The notes beneath the pieces were generated by a model that was not told where the DNA came from, searched no databases, and saw only the letters and a list, made by a program, of their open reading frames with translations. 64,000 bases of DNA from Craspedostauros australis (lineage: Eukaryota; Bacillariophyta; Bacillariophyceae; Mastogloiales; Achnanthaceae), in the NCBI GenBank assembly GCA_026770025.1, contig JAMXDE010000013.1:124001-188000 (forward strand). The letters run 5' to 3'. The first letter of the stretch is position 1. Each line of letters begins with the position of its first letter. A program made the position numbers and the translations under genes. Below, one piece after another: positions 28,001 to 37,886 of the stretch.

Positions 28001-30535
28001 GAGCTCGATGGCGATGCGAATGTCGAACACCTGCTCGTCATCGACGGTGTCGGAGCAGTCGATCTCCTGCACCTCCTGAACGTTGGTGATGAAGAGAATG
28101 GGGTCGGTGTTGTTGATCTGGAGAGTCTCGTTGAGAGCGTTGAGGATCTGCTGCTCCGTGACACCTTCTTGCGTTGCGTTGGCACTGCAGAGACAGTCGA
28201 TGTCTGGGTTGATGGTGTCGTCAGGGTCACCCTGCAGAGAGCGATGGTGGGCGATGGCGGACTGCAGCTGGCGATGGTTGTTGATATTGAGCGGCGGACC
28301 GAATGGGCTGTCTTCGGGTTGGAAGCCGGTTCTGGTTCCAGCATTTTCACCTGCATTTGCATATGCACTTTCCTTCGCCTTGTGGGCGTTGATAGCTTTG
28401 AGGATGTCGGCGAAGCGTGGGTCTTCCTCGTGGTGTTGAGATGGGGTGAACTCCTCGGCCGTCCAGGATGAGTAGCCATATTTACCTTCAATGTTGCTGT
28501 TGTCAGCACTGTCATCGTAGGTATCAACTTCCTCGTTGAGCGCACGGCGGCGACGAACCGTGACAAAGTCGACGTCGTCGTAGAGCAGCGTGCCCGATTC
28601 GCAGCTGAAGCAAAAGAAGGTATAGATTGAGATGTAGGTGGAGATACCAATAGAGGAGCTGAAGTCAGTCGAGGTTTGCATGTTGCGGTGGCCGTGGAAT
28701 GAAGGCTCCGTGTTGGAATCTTGGAGACGGCGGCTGTAGCCTTCGAAGACCTGCACCAGCTCGACGTTGATGACGCGTCTGAAGAAGGGGTCGCAGGACT
28801 GGTCGTTGAGCGCGCCGCTGTTCTGCGCGTTGTACTCGTTCTTGAGATCCTCCTCGAACTGCTCCACCTGTCCGTCTGTGAGACCACCACCGGCCGTGGA
28901 AGACAGTGATGTGTCGATCTGGATGGTGATGAGGACGATGGCGGTGCGTGTCTCGAAGTCGTCGGCGGTGCATGCGCTGGAGGGGTCCACGAGGACGAGA
29001 GAGAGGATGAGGTCGATGCCGGTGGTGGTGGCGGTCTGGAGACGTCTGCCGCCTGTGGGAGAGTTGGTGGCTTGGATGACGGCATCGTACTCGTTGACGA
29101 AGGCAGAGATGGTTGGTGGAAAGCAAATACACTCCTTTGGACCATTTTCCGACTTGGACATCTTGGTGCTGTTGCTCGTGCCTCCCGGCATGGGCGATCC
29201 CGTCTTGGGTTGCTTTTGTGAGCCGGAAGGCGCGGAGGGAGGTGCTCCCATCTTGCTGCCCTTCCCGGACGGTGCTGCCGTGGTGTCCGGTCCAGGCGCT
29301 GGTCCGTTGGGATCGGTGGAATCAGTTGGAGCCGACGTGGGTTCTGAGAACATGGATGCCTTGGTGCCCTTGCCGCCCTGCATTGACTTGGGAGCTGGTC
29401 CGTCGGGTGTCTCGCCATCTCTATCCCCTTCTCCACTCGCGCCGGTGCCGTTGGCCTTCGTCTTCTTGTTGTCGTTACCACTTCTGCCCTTGTCCTTGTC
29501 ATCGTCTTTCTTTGCCATCGCGGTGTTGAGCGAGCGTCTGTGCAGAAGGGAGAAGGAGACGCCATTGTGGATATGCTCCTCCGAACCGTCAAGGAATCGC
29601 CGTGGCTTGAGGCGGCCGCGCTTTCCCCGTGGTGGTGATGATGGAGCGGAGGGTTCAATTGCGTCTTCGTCGTCGTTGTCATCTCGCAGATTGTCGGAGA
29701 GGCCGTACATGGCGAATCTCTCCACTCCACGCTGCTTGGTGTTCTTTGCCGTGCTGTCTCTGCGTGGTTGGTGGGTACCTACATCTGTGTTTGCATGTGC
29801 ATCTGTGTTTGCATGCGTCTGGGTCTGGGTCTGATGATTGGCTTTGACGCTAGGCTTCGCAGTTGCACCTGTATGAGTAGCTGGCTTGCCGGAAGACCCT
29901 TCCTGATGCTGCCACAACTGCATCATGCGACGCTGGGTCTGATCCAGGATAGATGGATCGATCTGGTCGATAAAGACAGGCCCGCTGCCACCGCCAATGT
30001 CGGGACAACCGACGCACTCTCCTTCGATGAGGATGAGGAAGTCGATCTCTTCGGCCTCTTCCACATCCTCCAGCCTGCGGCCGCCGTTCGCGGATGGATC
30101 AGTGACGATGAAGGTGGAGCCAATGCTGGACCTCACGATGGACATGGCAGTGAGAGTGTAGAAAGCCCCATTCTGGGCGCAGCTGGCCACGGCGTTGTAC
30201 GCATCAACGAAGTTGGTCTCCAGCAGAGTGCGGGCATCCTCAGCGTTGTCCACAAGGGTATTGGGACGCGCGAGAACGGTCAGAATGGCATACTGGTTGA
30301 TGGGAGTTGGACCGTTGGTGTTGGTGCACGTTCCATCGTCTTCCATGTCTCTGCGAGCGATGGGCGGAAAGGCGTCGGAGTCGGCTGCCTTCCTCATCTT
30401 CCTGGTCAGCTTGGTGACTTCCTGCGGATGTTCCGTTGCCGTTGCCGTTGCTTCTGCTGGACTTGCAGCCATCGTCACCGTGACCACCATGGCCATGGCC
30501 ATCATGGCAACGACAGAGACGGCGAGCATCTTCAT
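22076..30535 (-). CDS. Giant modular secreted protein, copy 2
   Basis: The product has 2819 residues, paralogous over its full length to the protein at 9661-18222, with the same order: signal peptide (MKMLAVSVVAMMAMAMVV), about five CxC...CDPFFR...CxxC modules, Pro-Thr linker, about six beta-sandwich-like domains. The ATG at 30535 is chosen because the frame above it opens only through TTG. All eleven R-x-[LM]-Q motifs are kept. It differs by in-frame indels in the Asn/Asp-rich and Arg/Pro-rich loops, one 25-residue linker unit fewer, and clusters of replacements in the C-terminal domains (for example CGEFSATLTSS against HGQFNAKLRSS). An open frame this long with many replacements suggests it is still a working gene. 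It is divergent from the glycosyltransferase gene starting at 32897. Confidence 0.9.
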   Translation of the reverse strand: MKMLAVSVVAMMAMAMVVTVTMAASPAEATATATEHPQEVTKLTRKMRKAADSDAFPPIARRDMEDDGTCTNTNGPTPINQYAILTVLARPNTLVDNAEDARTLLETNFVDAYNAVASCAQNGAFYTLTAMSIVRSSIGSTFIVTDPSANGGRRLEDVEEAEEIDFLILIEGECVGCPDIGGGSGPVFIDQIDPSILDQTQRRMMQLWQHQEGSSGKPATHTGATAKPSVKANHQTQTQTHANTDAHANTDVGTHQPRRDSTAKNTKQRGVERFAMYGLSDNLRDDNDDEDAIEPSAPSSPPRGKRGRLKPRRFLDGSEEHIHNGVSFSLLHRRSLNTAMAKKDDDKDKGRSGNDNKKTKANGTGASGEGDRDGETPDGPAPKSMQGGKGTKASMFSEPTSAPTDSTDPNGPAPGPDTTAAPSGKGSKMGAPPSAPSGSQKQPKTGSPMPGGTSNSTKMSKSENGPKECICFPPTISAFVNEYDAVIQATNSPTGGRRLQTATTTGIDLILSLVLVDPSSACTADDFETRTAIVLITIQIDTSLSSTAGGGLTDGQVEQFEEDLKNEYNAQNSGALNDQSCDPFFRRVINVELVQVFEGYSRRLQDSNTEPSFHGHRNMQTSTDFSSSIGISTYISIYTFFCFSCESGTLLYDDVDFVTVRRRRALNEEVDTYDDSADNSNIEGKYGYSSWTAEEFTPSQHHEEDPRFADILKAINAHKAKESAYANAGENAGTRTGFQPEDSPFGPPLNINNHRQLQSAIAHHRSLQGDPDDTINPDIDCLCSANATQEGVTEQQILNALNETLQINNTDPILFITNVQEVQEIDCSDTVDDEQVFDIRIAIELLVCEDDQQVSPLSLDDPRVPELEATFATTYNDLVAERYCDPFFRVINNVTFTGIVTDGSTVVPEEISGSIAVSIEAIVTLRCRGCDPAVTTLYTEGPLLATMSGGRRSRKMQYTDHASNRGVHDGGAHDGGDYDGTSDIGHDMGDVINEQLNDHLRSSINAHGDVDGDVNGDVNGSDSDSHTRGDSDSDDSTNVLKRTAADARLHINDNRACTSNSVTHPYDTTTTSVSSAGRALGAHSATRGGGSGDSRKPRRTNELTETCYCDIAPIAERSPSEPELMAVYNINVQDLGLACIVGVNECPPREPFTTELYVQFTDTNFGNPTPGQTSLSFQEVEDLVNAVVQVFLNLYNSTDSDSQGDCDPSFRDLTTVIAIVSVQINNEGETFTFNSNRFLMDEDSKTMHLDSEGRDDLDFDRSQPYFDAAIHANGHGHGHRKLQTSVDFSQYDPNNPTLSILVTGLGTCIFCSSYFGFGNDITETSFVTVRKQRHLFASGEDSFGRVGSADFHADAGMGIHARTVPSMATEDVTAAAGETNDRADSGIRSNIRSSKIPDFMHEYDGVANLRRLQADIDTEGVREDESQCYCGVGTNQIIIFNADDFRDQIDDEVDLPPDITLDDVQLVQTQDCEAETNDFVPEDLQLMLLVVPDVSASDLESFSTIFEMVYNELAAQYCDMLFRRVLVGSAITTINIPAGQTPNSDGCVLGDTTMETDGRCRGCGDGTPLVDEDPSATSPATGGAGRRSLQQLQTELDLDREFNVDLAGRPRHRRMQTEDTCFCAVDAIPDRGPFLLELYAALNSKLTEMGVESICGLTDEIIDILPPTDVPTSRPTSNPTVLASSAPTAVPTAQPTSVPTSAPTSAPTDVPTTQPTSNPTNIPTALPTPAPTVSPSALPTNVPTTQPTSVPTPETPNPTEQPTSAPTDLPTTQPTSNPTSAPTSAPTDAPTSQPTSAPTDAPTSQPTSAPTSRPTSRPTSAPTSNPTSSPTRRPTRMPVTSNPTSRPTDNPTSMPTSKPTDMPTRMPVTSNPTSRPTDNPTSMPTNMPSDNPTDMPTAVPTDANEHDECEGAQPLIRYDIESTFAFITVEGFDIMSEGPQPSADFVTTVDATPEDGLTFSDPMGNCNIASTNGVWLTFSIPEASVYSLTFAENDSITAGVKVTIFSGSCEGLACIGSFDLNPPPMEVGMRSLQVILEPDPEGPGPSQVELPLLDASLTYYMLLQNADDLVPVTEGLPFISNGCASFERSNSNFCVCAAELLLNGASVEGFPPQTGELEPAVCASDTSIPGFFYNLALTPADIGAGTDKWLFFFTTDEEGSVELTVSRGISSDCTTFTCQPAIVSACDAAFTVRSVDFTVAGDYKLIIQSVTDLPPFTATELYQPSEIASFCSSRNVVTCYCADELSSALVGGALTYGNGVSFALASDGSSNPDACFDYASCGVGLSSPAKWFQFTTPSVLAITDFRLGLTDNTGSVELSAVIFKTSSTVTANTVDKCDTLMCDMSGLADGSTVQLETDTSYFIVVQASGASTDLEATLTNIVPPANDMCGSAFTLVEGPGIDGVFSGITNMGYSINNPPASLDSVEVATTVLATGETITVTIPPICSISTEEGVWFAGPALSESQGVALKAFEADTGPGVPIVTVLSGSSCASFSCVGQLPASGEIPLFLRKDRMYYFYVQRGNPNALESTVLTMRDACASGNDNNYASCQCPDFPSADSAIDVLQTDMVPVVFTDCSGQPSLSGAWYRIPTEGISVVIFTNSITDAEVTASYAEDCDPSLCTSTNNLIDACTTGTRTIILLGNVPGEAKRDFLLQVSDPTQLSSAQLLFLTAGFTTDDLGLGCDDFPSTKGTCFCREVLVYCGEFSATLTSSNTGPIDTCFDYRGAITNKDHLGAWFELDVEDSGEYDLEISVTTFSRVSVHFYLAGTAAIKCDASLSRISHLTGVFNNGSVHLFAGAKYFMFVETDNVDIQVDLIKT
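24835..25544 (-). repeat. Coding minisatellite: Pro-Thr-x linker of copy 2
   Basis: Same Pro-Thr-x repeat as in copy 1 but with two instead of three copies of the 25-residue TRMPVTSNPT unit, about 75 bases shorter. Confidence 0.9.
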
Positions 30536-32896
30536 GGTGCTATCGCTGATGATTGACGCGCACTTCGAAGAAGCAATCCGAGCTATACTAGGGCAGAGTA
30601 ATAGCAAATGTAAGTATTATAGAACAATAGTACACCAGTGAGCGGGTACAGAGTTGTGGACCAGCCGTGCTTTCTTCTGGTACTCCAGCGTTGTGCTATC
30701 CGTTGGGTCTCGTCAGCGTCTCACAGCAACCCAGTCAGTATTATAGAATATAATAGAATACTATTCTACAATACAATATGATGTGTATTATGTGATGGAC
30801 GGGTGCCGCCTGTGGCTTGTTGTTGCTGAGTTGTGCTGTATTCTCGGTCCTCTTGTGTGTTTTTGTTGTGTTGTGGTCTGTTGTGGTCTGTTGTGGTCTG
30901 TTGTGGTCTGTTGTGCTGTGTTGTCTTCACCGATCTTCGCTCTCGCGTTGGTTTGCTCGTTGTTTGCTCTTGTGCGTTGTGTTTTCTCTGTGCAGAGGGC
31001 TGCTTTGTGTTCTCGTGCGCGCTCTCGTTTTTCCGTTCGCGCCATTTGGTGCTTCTTGTTGTTGCCTTCGCGGGGATGTTTCGATTTTTCGGATCCTGTC
31101 ACTTCACCCGATCTTCTCTCCTTGTCCGTTTCGTGACATTCCATGCCACTCTGGTTGGCTGGCGACCATCGGCACGCCACGCAATCCGGCAGCGCGACTG
31201 CAGCAACGTGAGTTTTCTCATCTTTATCACTTGCCAGCCACCACAATTCGCAACCAGAGAGCACTTGTATGGAAGCACTATGCCTCCACATTCTGCTATC
31301 AACATGTAGAGTACACTAAACATTACACTATAGTCTGTCATAAAATATAACTATACAAGAAGATCAACTCGAGACCATCATGTGGGATGGACGAGTATGT
31401 GGTATTAGAGTTGCTAGTGCCCTGTACGCTGCGCAGTTCTGCTTGTGCTAGCAAGTGCTTCGTGATGCTACCTATCAATTCGGTCGTGAATACGGGAAGG
31501 GTGGCCAAAACTTCACGGAGTGTGCGACATTCACGTCTCATGACATGCAAGAATCGATTCCACAGGTGACAAGGCCAGAGACCGTGAGGTCCCTCTGGAA
31601 GGAGGGAAGCACCAGGGAACAGGAGGCTTCGTTTCGGGCAATGTCCTCCGCAAGGGATAGCCATGGATCTTCGTTTGTCCATCAGCGTGATGGACGCTGG
31701 AGGAGATCTCCCAAGAGTTACAAATGGCGTGGGCAGGACACTGTACCAATAGAGTACTACTCACAAAAGCAACGTGAAGCGGGATGGACGAACCAAAAAG
31801 TATGTGGTGGTGGAACACTTCACAAAATGCCACAACTGCTGCCTGGTCGCCATTTTTGTCCTGCTTGCGCTCTTCCCAATTCACCGTCAAACGGCCAAAC
31901 GTTCGGCGAACGGTGCGCAATCTCATCTTTTCACCGGTCAACACCAAAGAGGCCCATGAGCCCGTGCAGTTATCTCGCCGAAAGCTTGCAATACTTTTCT
32001 CTGATGCGGACGTTGCCCTTCGGCAACGCATAGGCGAGTGACATGTCGCTTTTCCCTTTTGGCTTGTCGCTTGTTTGTTTTGTGTTGACTGTTGGCCACC
32101 GTCTCCGTCACCTCGCCGCATGGGTGTGCCTTGCCTTGCCCCATTCGTTTCCCTTTCGCTCTCCTCGGCTTCATCCATGGCCTTCGATACGTACACCCTT
32201 TCGACATCATAGCCCCCGCGGCTCCACCCTCTCCTGGGCCTCATTGCTTGCGTGGATTGCCAACGACACTTCTCATACGCACCCTTGGCAGACATACAAC
32301 ATGCTGGTGTAACAACCGCACATTTCTACCTTTCTGTCAACAAAAAGCTGCACCAGTAGCCACGAAGACAAACACGAACGATTGCCGACACGTTGCTAAC
32401 CCATGAATGAGACATGGAAGAAGCGTCTTGAATCCATTGGATACGAAGAGCAAGTGTCACTGTTTCCATCTGCACACTACAATTAACCATCTGAGTCACA
32501 GAATCGGCGTTTCGCTTCATGTGAGTTGACGTTGTTGTGAGTCGTGATGTCCACTTGCACGTGATGATAGTGTCTTTGTACTGTCGCATAAGACATTGAA
32601 ACACATGAATATGAACCCATTGATTGAACATGGGGTAGAGGTGAATTACAATATGTTTCATTAATCGCATTTCTCTCGATGGTAGGATGTCCTGGTGCGC
32701 TCTCTGGTTCGGACAGCCGTCTTGGCGCCTTTGCACACTTGCGTTGGCCTCCTGCCATTCCAAACAACAAGACCAGCAAGAACAAGACCAACAAGACCAA
32801 GACCAACAACAAGAGCAAGAGCAACAAGAATCATCGCGTTCTATTCTACCAGCGTTGCCGGTACTGCCATGCCGCCGTAACTCCGCAGGGCATGCA
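30536..32896. promoter_or_regulatory. Divergent intergenic region, giant copy 2 / glycosyltransferase
   Basis: 2.36 kb between two outward-facing starts. The first 35 bases and 30679-30726 match the upstream side of giant copy 1. A 10-base tandem repeat (ttgtggtctg, four full copies) lies at 30866-30920. Between 31380 and 32290 both strands have moderately long open frames with Cys pairs, perhaps a remnant of a mobile element, but I could not identify it. A CAA/AAG-rich tract (32761-32831) precedes the glycosyltransferase start. Confidence 0.45.
30866..30920. repeat. 10-bp tandem repeat
   Basis: Four perfect copies of ttgtggtctg with degenerate flanking copies, in the upstream region of giant copy 2. 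Confidence 0.9.
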
Positions 32897-34836
32897 ATGG
32901 CGAAATCAAGGCCGCTGTGGTTCGGAGCAATCGCCATCGCGGTGTGTTCATTCAACATCTTCCAGTCATTGCGGTCTTCCGAGATCCACGTCGATCCCAG
33001 CACCTGCGAAGATGCACATGCGACGAGATCGCAACAACCCACCGAACATGACGTGAGTGCGAGTGCCATTGGTGTTGCCGCTTGGGTGTGCACAATTCGT
33101 TTGGAGTCTCCGTATTGTACTGTATAATATTACATTATATTATTGAATACTAATGTTGCTCTACATTCGTGCTACTACTCATGCTGCTGCTCTGAATCTG
33201 CTCCATTTCGATGTATTCTATAATATTATGCTCTGCTATGCTCTAACCCATTATGCTCGGCGCTACACCCCACTGCATGTTGCTGTTATGTGCTGCTATG
33301 TGCTGTGCTGTGCTGTTCTATTTTGCATTCTATGGCCAGCAGTCAACGCCTCAGCTTGCAAAGCTGTCGCTGGCAGGGGGTTGCGATCCGTCAACACACG
33401 AGGACACCATCTGGAGCTCCATCATCTCATCGGCGGCAGGATCACCAACAGCTGATACAGCGGCGCTGATGGCAGCACCGTCGCCTCAGAACCCCATCAA
33501 GGTTGGTATCGTCACTGTGCGTTCACCTTCCAAGAATCATGAAGGCAAGCACTTTCTCATCGATGGCGTCGTCGGGTCATCCCATCTCAGCCTCCACAAG
33601 ATTTGCGTCATGGGATCCTTCAAGGGGTGCCCCGTCGACGTGCTCAAGGATACACCAGCGACAGCCGCGATTCATGATGACTCGGACTTTGAGGATATTG
33701 CCTTCTGGATCGTGCACGTGTGCCGGGTGAAGACGGAGGAGAATCCAGACCGCAATCTCGCCATGAGGAGGATGGTGTGGTATCTCTCGGCCCGATGGAA
33801 GGTCCTGCTGGTGGATTTTGCGGACTATTGGCAGGATTCTTTCTACGAAAACCATCTCTTCAACGCAGAGCTTGCCGAGAAGGGATGGGGTCGTGCGGTC
33901 GGCCCGGCCGTGAAGTACGAGTACGAGTACAACGGTGACGGTGATGATGGTGACGAAGATCGTGAAGCATCACGAGATGCCATGAACATTGGCGCCAACT
34001 TCTCCAATCTGCATCTGGCGGTGCGTTCTCGGGTGGACGGCCGGCATTGGAATTCGACCTTGGGGTTGCAGGTCACTGGTTTCCTTTGCACGGAGCTTGA
34101 TGAGTTCTGGAGCAACCATACGGGGAACACGCCGGTGGCCATGCCGTACGCGGTGCGTGGTGATACAGTCCAAGAGCTGCATGAACTCGTGCCGTTCCAA
34201 TCATTGCGTAAACGTGTTATTTCCACGGAGCTGCGAATGGCATCGCTACGAGCAGGATTCTTGGACCGCCCACCACCGCACACCGATCGCCCGATGGACG
34301 TCATTCATCTATGGCGCTCCGCCATGTTCTTCAACTACGGCTTGTACCGTTCCAATGTCTCCGCCGTCATTGAACGGATGGACAACCAGCCGCTGCAAAT
34401 TGATGGCAACGGCCAGCCGGATACTACGTCTCGCACCATCCGCGCATCCACCAAACTGCAGGGCCAACGCGGCAAGATGGGACGGAACTTCGTCGAGGAA
34501 GCGTACATCCTGGCCCTGCTGCAGTCCAAGATCGTGGTGGTGACGCAGCGCGATGAATGGGAGGATCACTACCGGCTGTTCGAGTCCATGGCCAGCGGCG
34601 CGCTGGTGATCCATGACACCATGCTGTCGCCGCCGCGCGGTGTGGTGGACGGGACCTCCATCGTGTTCTTTGAGAGCTTGGAAGATTTGGAACGCAAGAT
34701 CGTGTATTACCTACAGCACGAAGAGGAGCGGCTTGGCATCGCCGAACGTGGTTGGATGGTCGCCATGGGACAGCATCGTTCATGGCACCGTGTGGAAGAG
34801 GTGGTATTTGGGTGTCCACTGACAAATTCATTCTGA
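32897..34836 (+). CDS. GT-B-like glycosyltransferase, type II membrane protein (2 exons)
   Basis: Proposed as exons 32897-33052 and 33340-34836, 550 residues. Exon 1 encodes a short tail and a signal anchor (PLWFGAIAIAVCSFNIF). The donor gac|GTGAGT and the acceptor tatggcCAG| are both in phase 0, and joining them keeps the frame. The C-terminal 150 residues resemble the Glyco_trans_1_2 type: QSKIVVVTQRDEWEDHYRLF, then ESMASGALVIHD, where the Glu and the GA pair are the nucleotide-sugar loop of GT-B enzymes. It probably acts in the Golgi; donor and acceptor sugars are unknown. An in-frame ATG at 32687 would add a Gln-rich 70-residue tail. An ATG inside the intron (33253) opens a frame with another hydrophobic anchor, so an intron-retained form is possible. 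It converges on IST1, 361 bp away. Confidence 0.75.
33053..33339 (+). other. Intron of the glycosyltransferase gene
   Basis: 287 bases, GTGAGT donor, pyrimidine-rich tract and CAG acceptor, phase 0. An acceptor three bases further (cagCAG) would drop one Gln. Part of it is open in the downstream frame from 33253. Confidence 0.7.
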
Positions 34837-35197
34837 ATTGTACATGTGGAGTAAGATACAGTGGAGCGCACCCGTGGCAGTTTTGCTCTTGTGCAGTACA
34901 AGAGAGTGTGCATTCCACTGTGTGGATGCTTCTCTCTCCCCAGAGAGAGAGAGGGTAGAGTCAGTTCGGCCCGATACAATGAAATTGCAATTCAGTAGCT
35001 CGCGTTTGTGTGGCACAGAGGTAGTACTGTATGGTATAACATATGATATGAGAGTATAGGAGTTCGCACATTTCATTGCAGTGATGGATTAAGTGGACAA
35101 TCAATTCTTCAGAAGTGCTCTTGTCGTATCGGATAATTGCAGTACATGCGCGCATGCTCTAGTACTTTCTGATTTACAGATTGCTTCACCGATTGCT
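34837..35197. other. Convergent gap, glycosyltransferase / IST1
   Basis: 361 bases between facing stop codons; no gene or clear repeat apart from a short GA run near 34940. AT-rich stretches could carry poly(A) signals. Confidence 0.5.
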
Positions 35198-36489
35198 TCA
35201 CAGATGCTTGAGATTGTCGAAACGGGCTGCAATGTCTTCGTAAGATCGATCGGTGCTGTTGCCAGCACCCCCACCAGCGGAAGATGGCGGGTTACTGTTA
35301 TCATCATCGTTGTTGTTGTTGTTGTTGTTGCTGCTGGTGCTGGTGCTGTCACGCTTCGTTTCTGGCGGTCCCATAGGCTCGATGGTGACGGAGGCTCTAG
35401 TGGAGCTGTGTCCCGGTGCAGCCGGAATGTAAATGTCTGGCTCGGCAAAGTCCACCCCGACGCTGGTGGCCGACGGCGATGGTGCCGTTGGCAGTATTGG
35501 CGTGGCTGTGGCCTCCGGCGGTTCCGTCATGCCACCGTCGCCACCGCCCCATCCGCCGTTGTTGTTGTTGTTGCCATTGTTGCCTGGTGGATTTCCGAAT
35601 CCAGTACTATCCTGATCATTCCCCTCCAGGCCCGTGGCGGCTTGAACCATCCCGAGACCGGATCCATTCGCGACGGGCACGGAGAATCCGGATGGCGCCG
35701 CCATGGGCTCCACCATCTGCGCTGCCGACAGTTTGATGGTCGGCTTCCAGTGGACCTCTTCGCGTTCACAGATGCGCTCGAGGTAGGTCTGAACGAGGTA
35801 GGCCGCAGGGGGTTGGATGGAGAGCTTGGTGACGACGCGTTCGTTGAGCACCCCGCCTTCGTTGTTGAGCGCCGCCTCTTCGAACTTCTTGCCGTACTTG
35901 GCGCGGAATTGTTTTCGAATTTCCTGCAGCTCGGCAATGTCCACTCTCGGGCTCGCTGGGGGTGACGAGAGAAGGCAATGATGGGGATGGATGGGCACAA
36001 TGATGAGCTTTGCAAGGATGTGGCACAGAGAAGTGAAAATGCGTGAAATCGTGGAGAGCAGCAACAACAACAACAGCAATAGCAACATTAACAACAACAA
36101 CAACAACAACAACAACAACCCCTGATGGTCGCGCAAGGTCGCACTCCAGAGAAAGACTCACCGTATATGAGGGTCGAGATGCAGGCGACGAGATCCAATG
36201 GACAATCCTTGCTGAATTCAAGAAGCTTGATGCGCTCACTGAGCAGCTCGCACTCCAACGAGAGGATGTCGTAGGCCTCGATCATGTTGTCCTCGCGGAT
36301 GAGCGCTTCTGCCTTGATGCGAGCATTCTCCTCGCGAGGTGGGTTCTCCGCCAGGAGCCTTGCGACGTTGCGCATCTCCTGCTTGATGAGGGCCGTCCTC
36401 TTGTTGCTGGTGATCTGAAAGCGGCTGACCGCCATCTTGAGCTGCGCCTTCAGCTTTCTGCCGTTGAATCCGTTGAACATTCCTAACAT
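35198..36489 (-). CDS. IST1: IST1 homologue, ESCRT-III regulator (2 exons)
   Basis: Exons 36489-36162 and 35955-35198, 361 residues. IST1 is an ESCRT-III-like protein that binds CHMP1 and recruits and tunes the ATPase VPS4 in multivesicular body sorting and membrane scission. The N-terminal domain follows the family closely: KLKAQLKMAVSRFQ, ARIKAEALIREDN, EAYDILSLECELL, ISTLIYA, IRKQFRAKYGKKF, NERVVTKLSIQPP and YLVQTYLERIC. The middle is Asn/Gly/Pro-rich. The extreme C-terminus, SYEDIAARFDNLK, matches the MIM1 helix ([DE]xxLxxRLxxLK) that docks on MIT domains. The donor ATACG|GTGAGT and the acceptor CCCCAG|CG join in phase 1 to restore a Tyr-Ala-Ser-Pro-Arg reading, exactly where the family needs continuity. 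A second Met three codons in is an alternative start. Confidence 0.93.
35956..36161 (-). other. IST1 intron with (CAA/TTG)n tract
   Basis: 206 bases, phase 1, GTGAGT donor and CCCCAG acceptor. A third of it is a trinucleotide tract (plus-strand CAA, 36061-36119), which keeps the frame open through part of the intron. Confidence 0.85.
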
Positions 36490-37886
36490 TTTTATGCCTC
36501 TTTTCTTTACTTTGCTTTGCTTGTCTGGATCCTTGGATCGATCTGCTCTGCTTCGGTCTGCTTGCCTTTGATGGGGGCGTTGATGGGTGCCTTGACGTCT
36601 GTTCTCGTGATCTGGACAGACACAGCAATACCTATTATACGTGGAGTAGTCGTACGACTTGAGGACTCCGCTGCTGTATGACTCGATCAGTCGATCAGTC
36701 GATCAGTCGTATAGTAGCTTGTATTGCGTCAACAGTTCCAACAGATTCTGTGGGAATCAAAGCTTCGCCTTGAGAGAGATACGATTGACTGAGGGCCCTG
36801 TGAAGAACGGGAGTCAACTGGGAACAGCTCTCTCGTGGTGGATCAATCCGATGGGTGTGCGGGTGCTTGTGTGGTTGCAGCGCGAAGGAGCAACGACCGA
36901 TACTTCCTTGTTGTTGTTCTTGTTGTTCTTGTTGTTTGTGGACAATGAAGTGTAATGAACTAAGCGATCAGGTGCGAACAAGGCCAACAGCAAACAACCC
37001 CAAATCTTGGCAACGACAGCAGCAGCCGTTGTTCGCACACTCTCCCAGGTTTGTGTTGCGCGCCTTCGCGTGTTTCGTTTCAATTGTCACGTTTGTGAGA
37101 TGTGTCTGCTCAAACACGAATCAGATCGAAGAACGCCAGTTGGATCCATTCGATCAAGTGCGACCAATGGATTCGCGTGATTCGGATCCCGTATGTGAAT
37201 CAGTCGTGCGCAATGGGACGCCACAACAAGACTCGAAGGAACACGAATCGAAGAAATGAACAACGAGGAACACCACAGAAGAAATTGCGCGAAACCACAC
37301 GAGAGCTGCGCGGCACCAAAGACGCAACGCGTGCGCGCCTGTTGTTGGCTGGCGAGGACAAGAGCCTGACAACGACAATGAAGAACTGGTCGGATCCATT
37401 TCTGCATTGAATAGAGTTACTATGCGGTGGAGAGCAGAGCAGGGTACCCGCTCCCTTGCTGGTCTGTCTCCATGGGTTGTGTTGTCGTCGATCGTCGAAG
37501 TGGCACTCCTGCAGCACCGTCATCTTGATGAATCGCTGCTCTCTGCTTCACTCCTCATACCATAGTCGTACACACTCACACGAGCATGTACGAGGACACA
37601 GTGCTCCTCTGCTGTTCGACCTACGACTACTCATCTCCTGCTTGTAGTGCCACACATTATATTCCATATAATAGAATAGTATAGTATAGTATAACACCAT
37701 GCACTTCGCACAACACGTCTGTATCCGCACATACGACTACTCGAGCCACCATTCCCACAACTGTCTACCTGAGCAAGGACCAAGGATCAATCAAGGTTCG
37801 AACAAATCACAGCACCACCCTTCTTCACACTTCTTCACCCTTCTTCACACTTCTTCACGCTTCACACCACATCACTCTGTCAAACG
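36490..37886. promoter_or_regulatory. Divergent intergenic region, IST1 / membrane protein
   Basis: 1.4 kb between outward-facing starts. It has short TTCTTGTTG repeats near 36905-36940, a cttcttcaccc repeat just before the membrane protein (37820-37860), and no supported gene. It probably holds both promoters. Confidence 0.5.

Larger units (their letters stand above)
20476..30726. repeat. Tandem segmental duplication, unit 2
   Basis: Direct copy of 8061-18366 (truncated LRR gene plus giant gene). Long stretches are identical (the first ~300 bases from each giant gene's stop), while others differ heavily, giving a mosaic. An assembly that placed two haplotypes in series would look similar. 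Confidence 0.93.

Noticed and set aside
31531-32295. Minus-strand open frame of 254 codons, with a partly overlapping plus-strand frame carrying Cys pairs.
   Set aside because: Both strands look similar in quality, there is no recognisable domain, and it may be a remnant of a mobile element; too weak to call.
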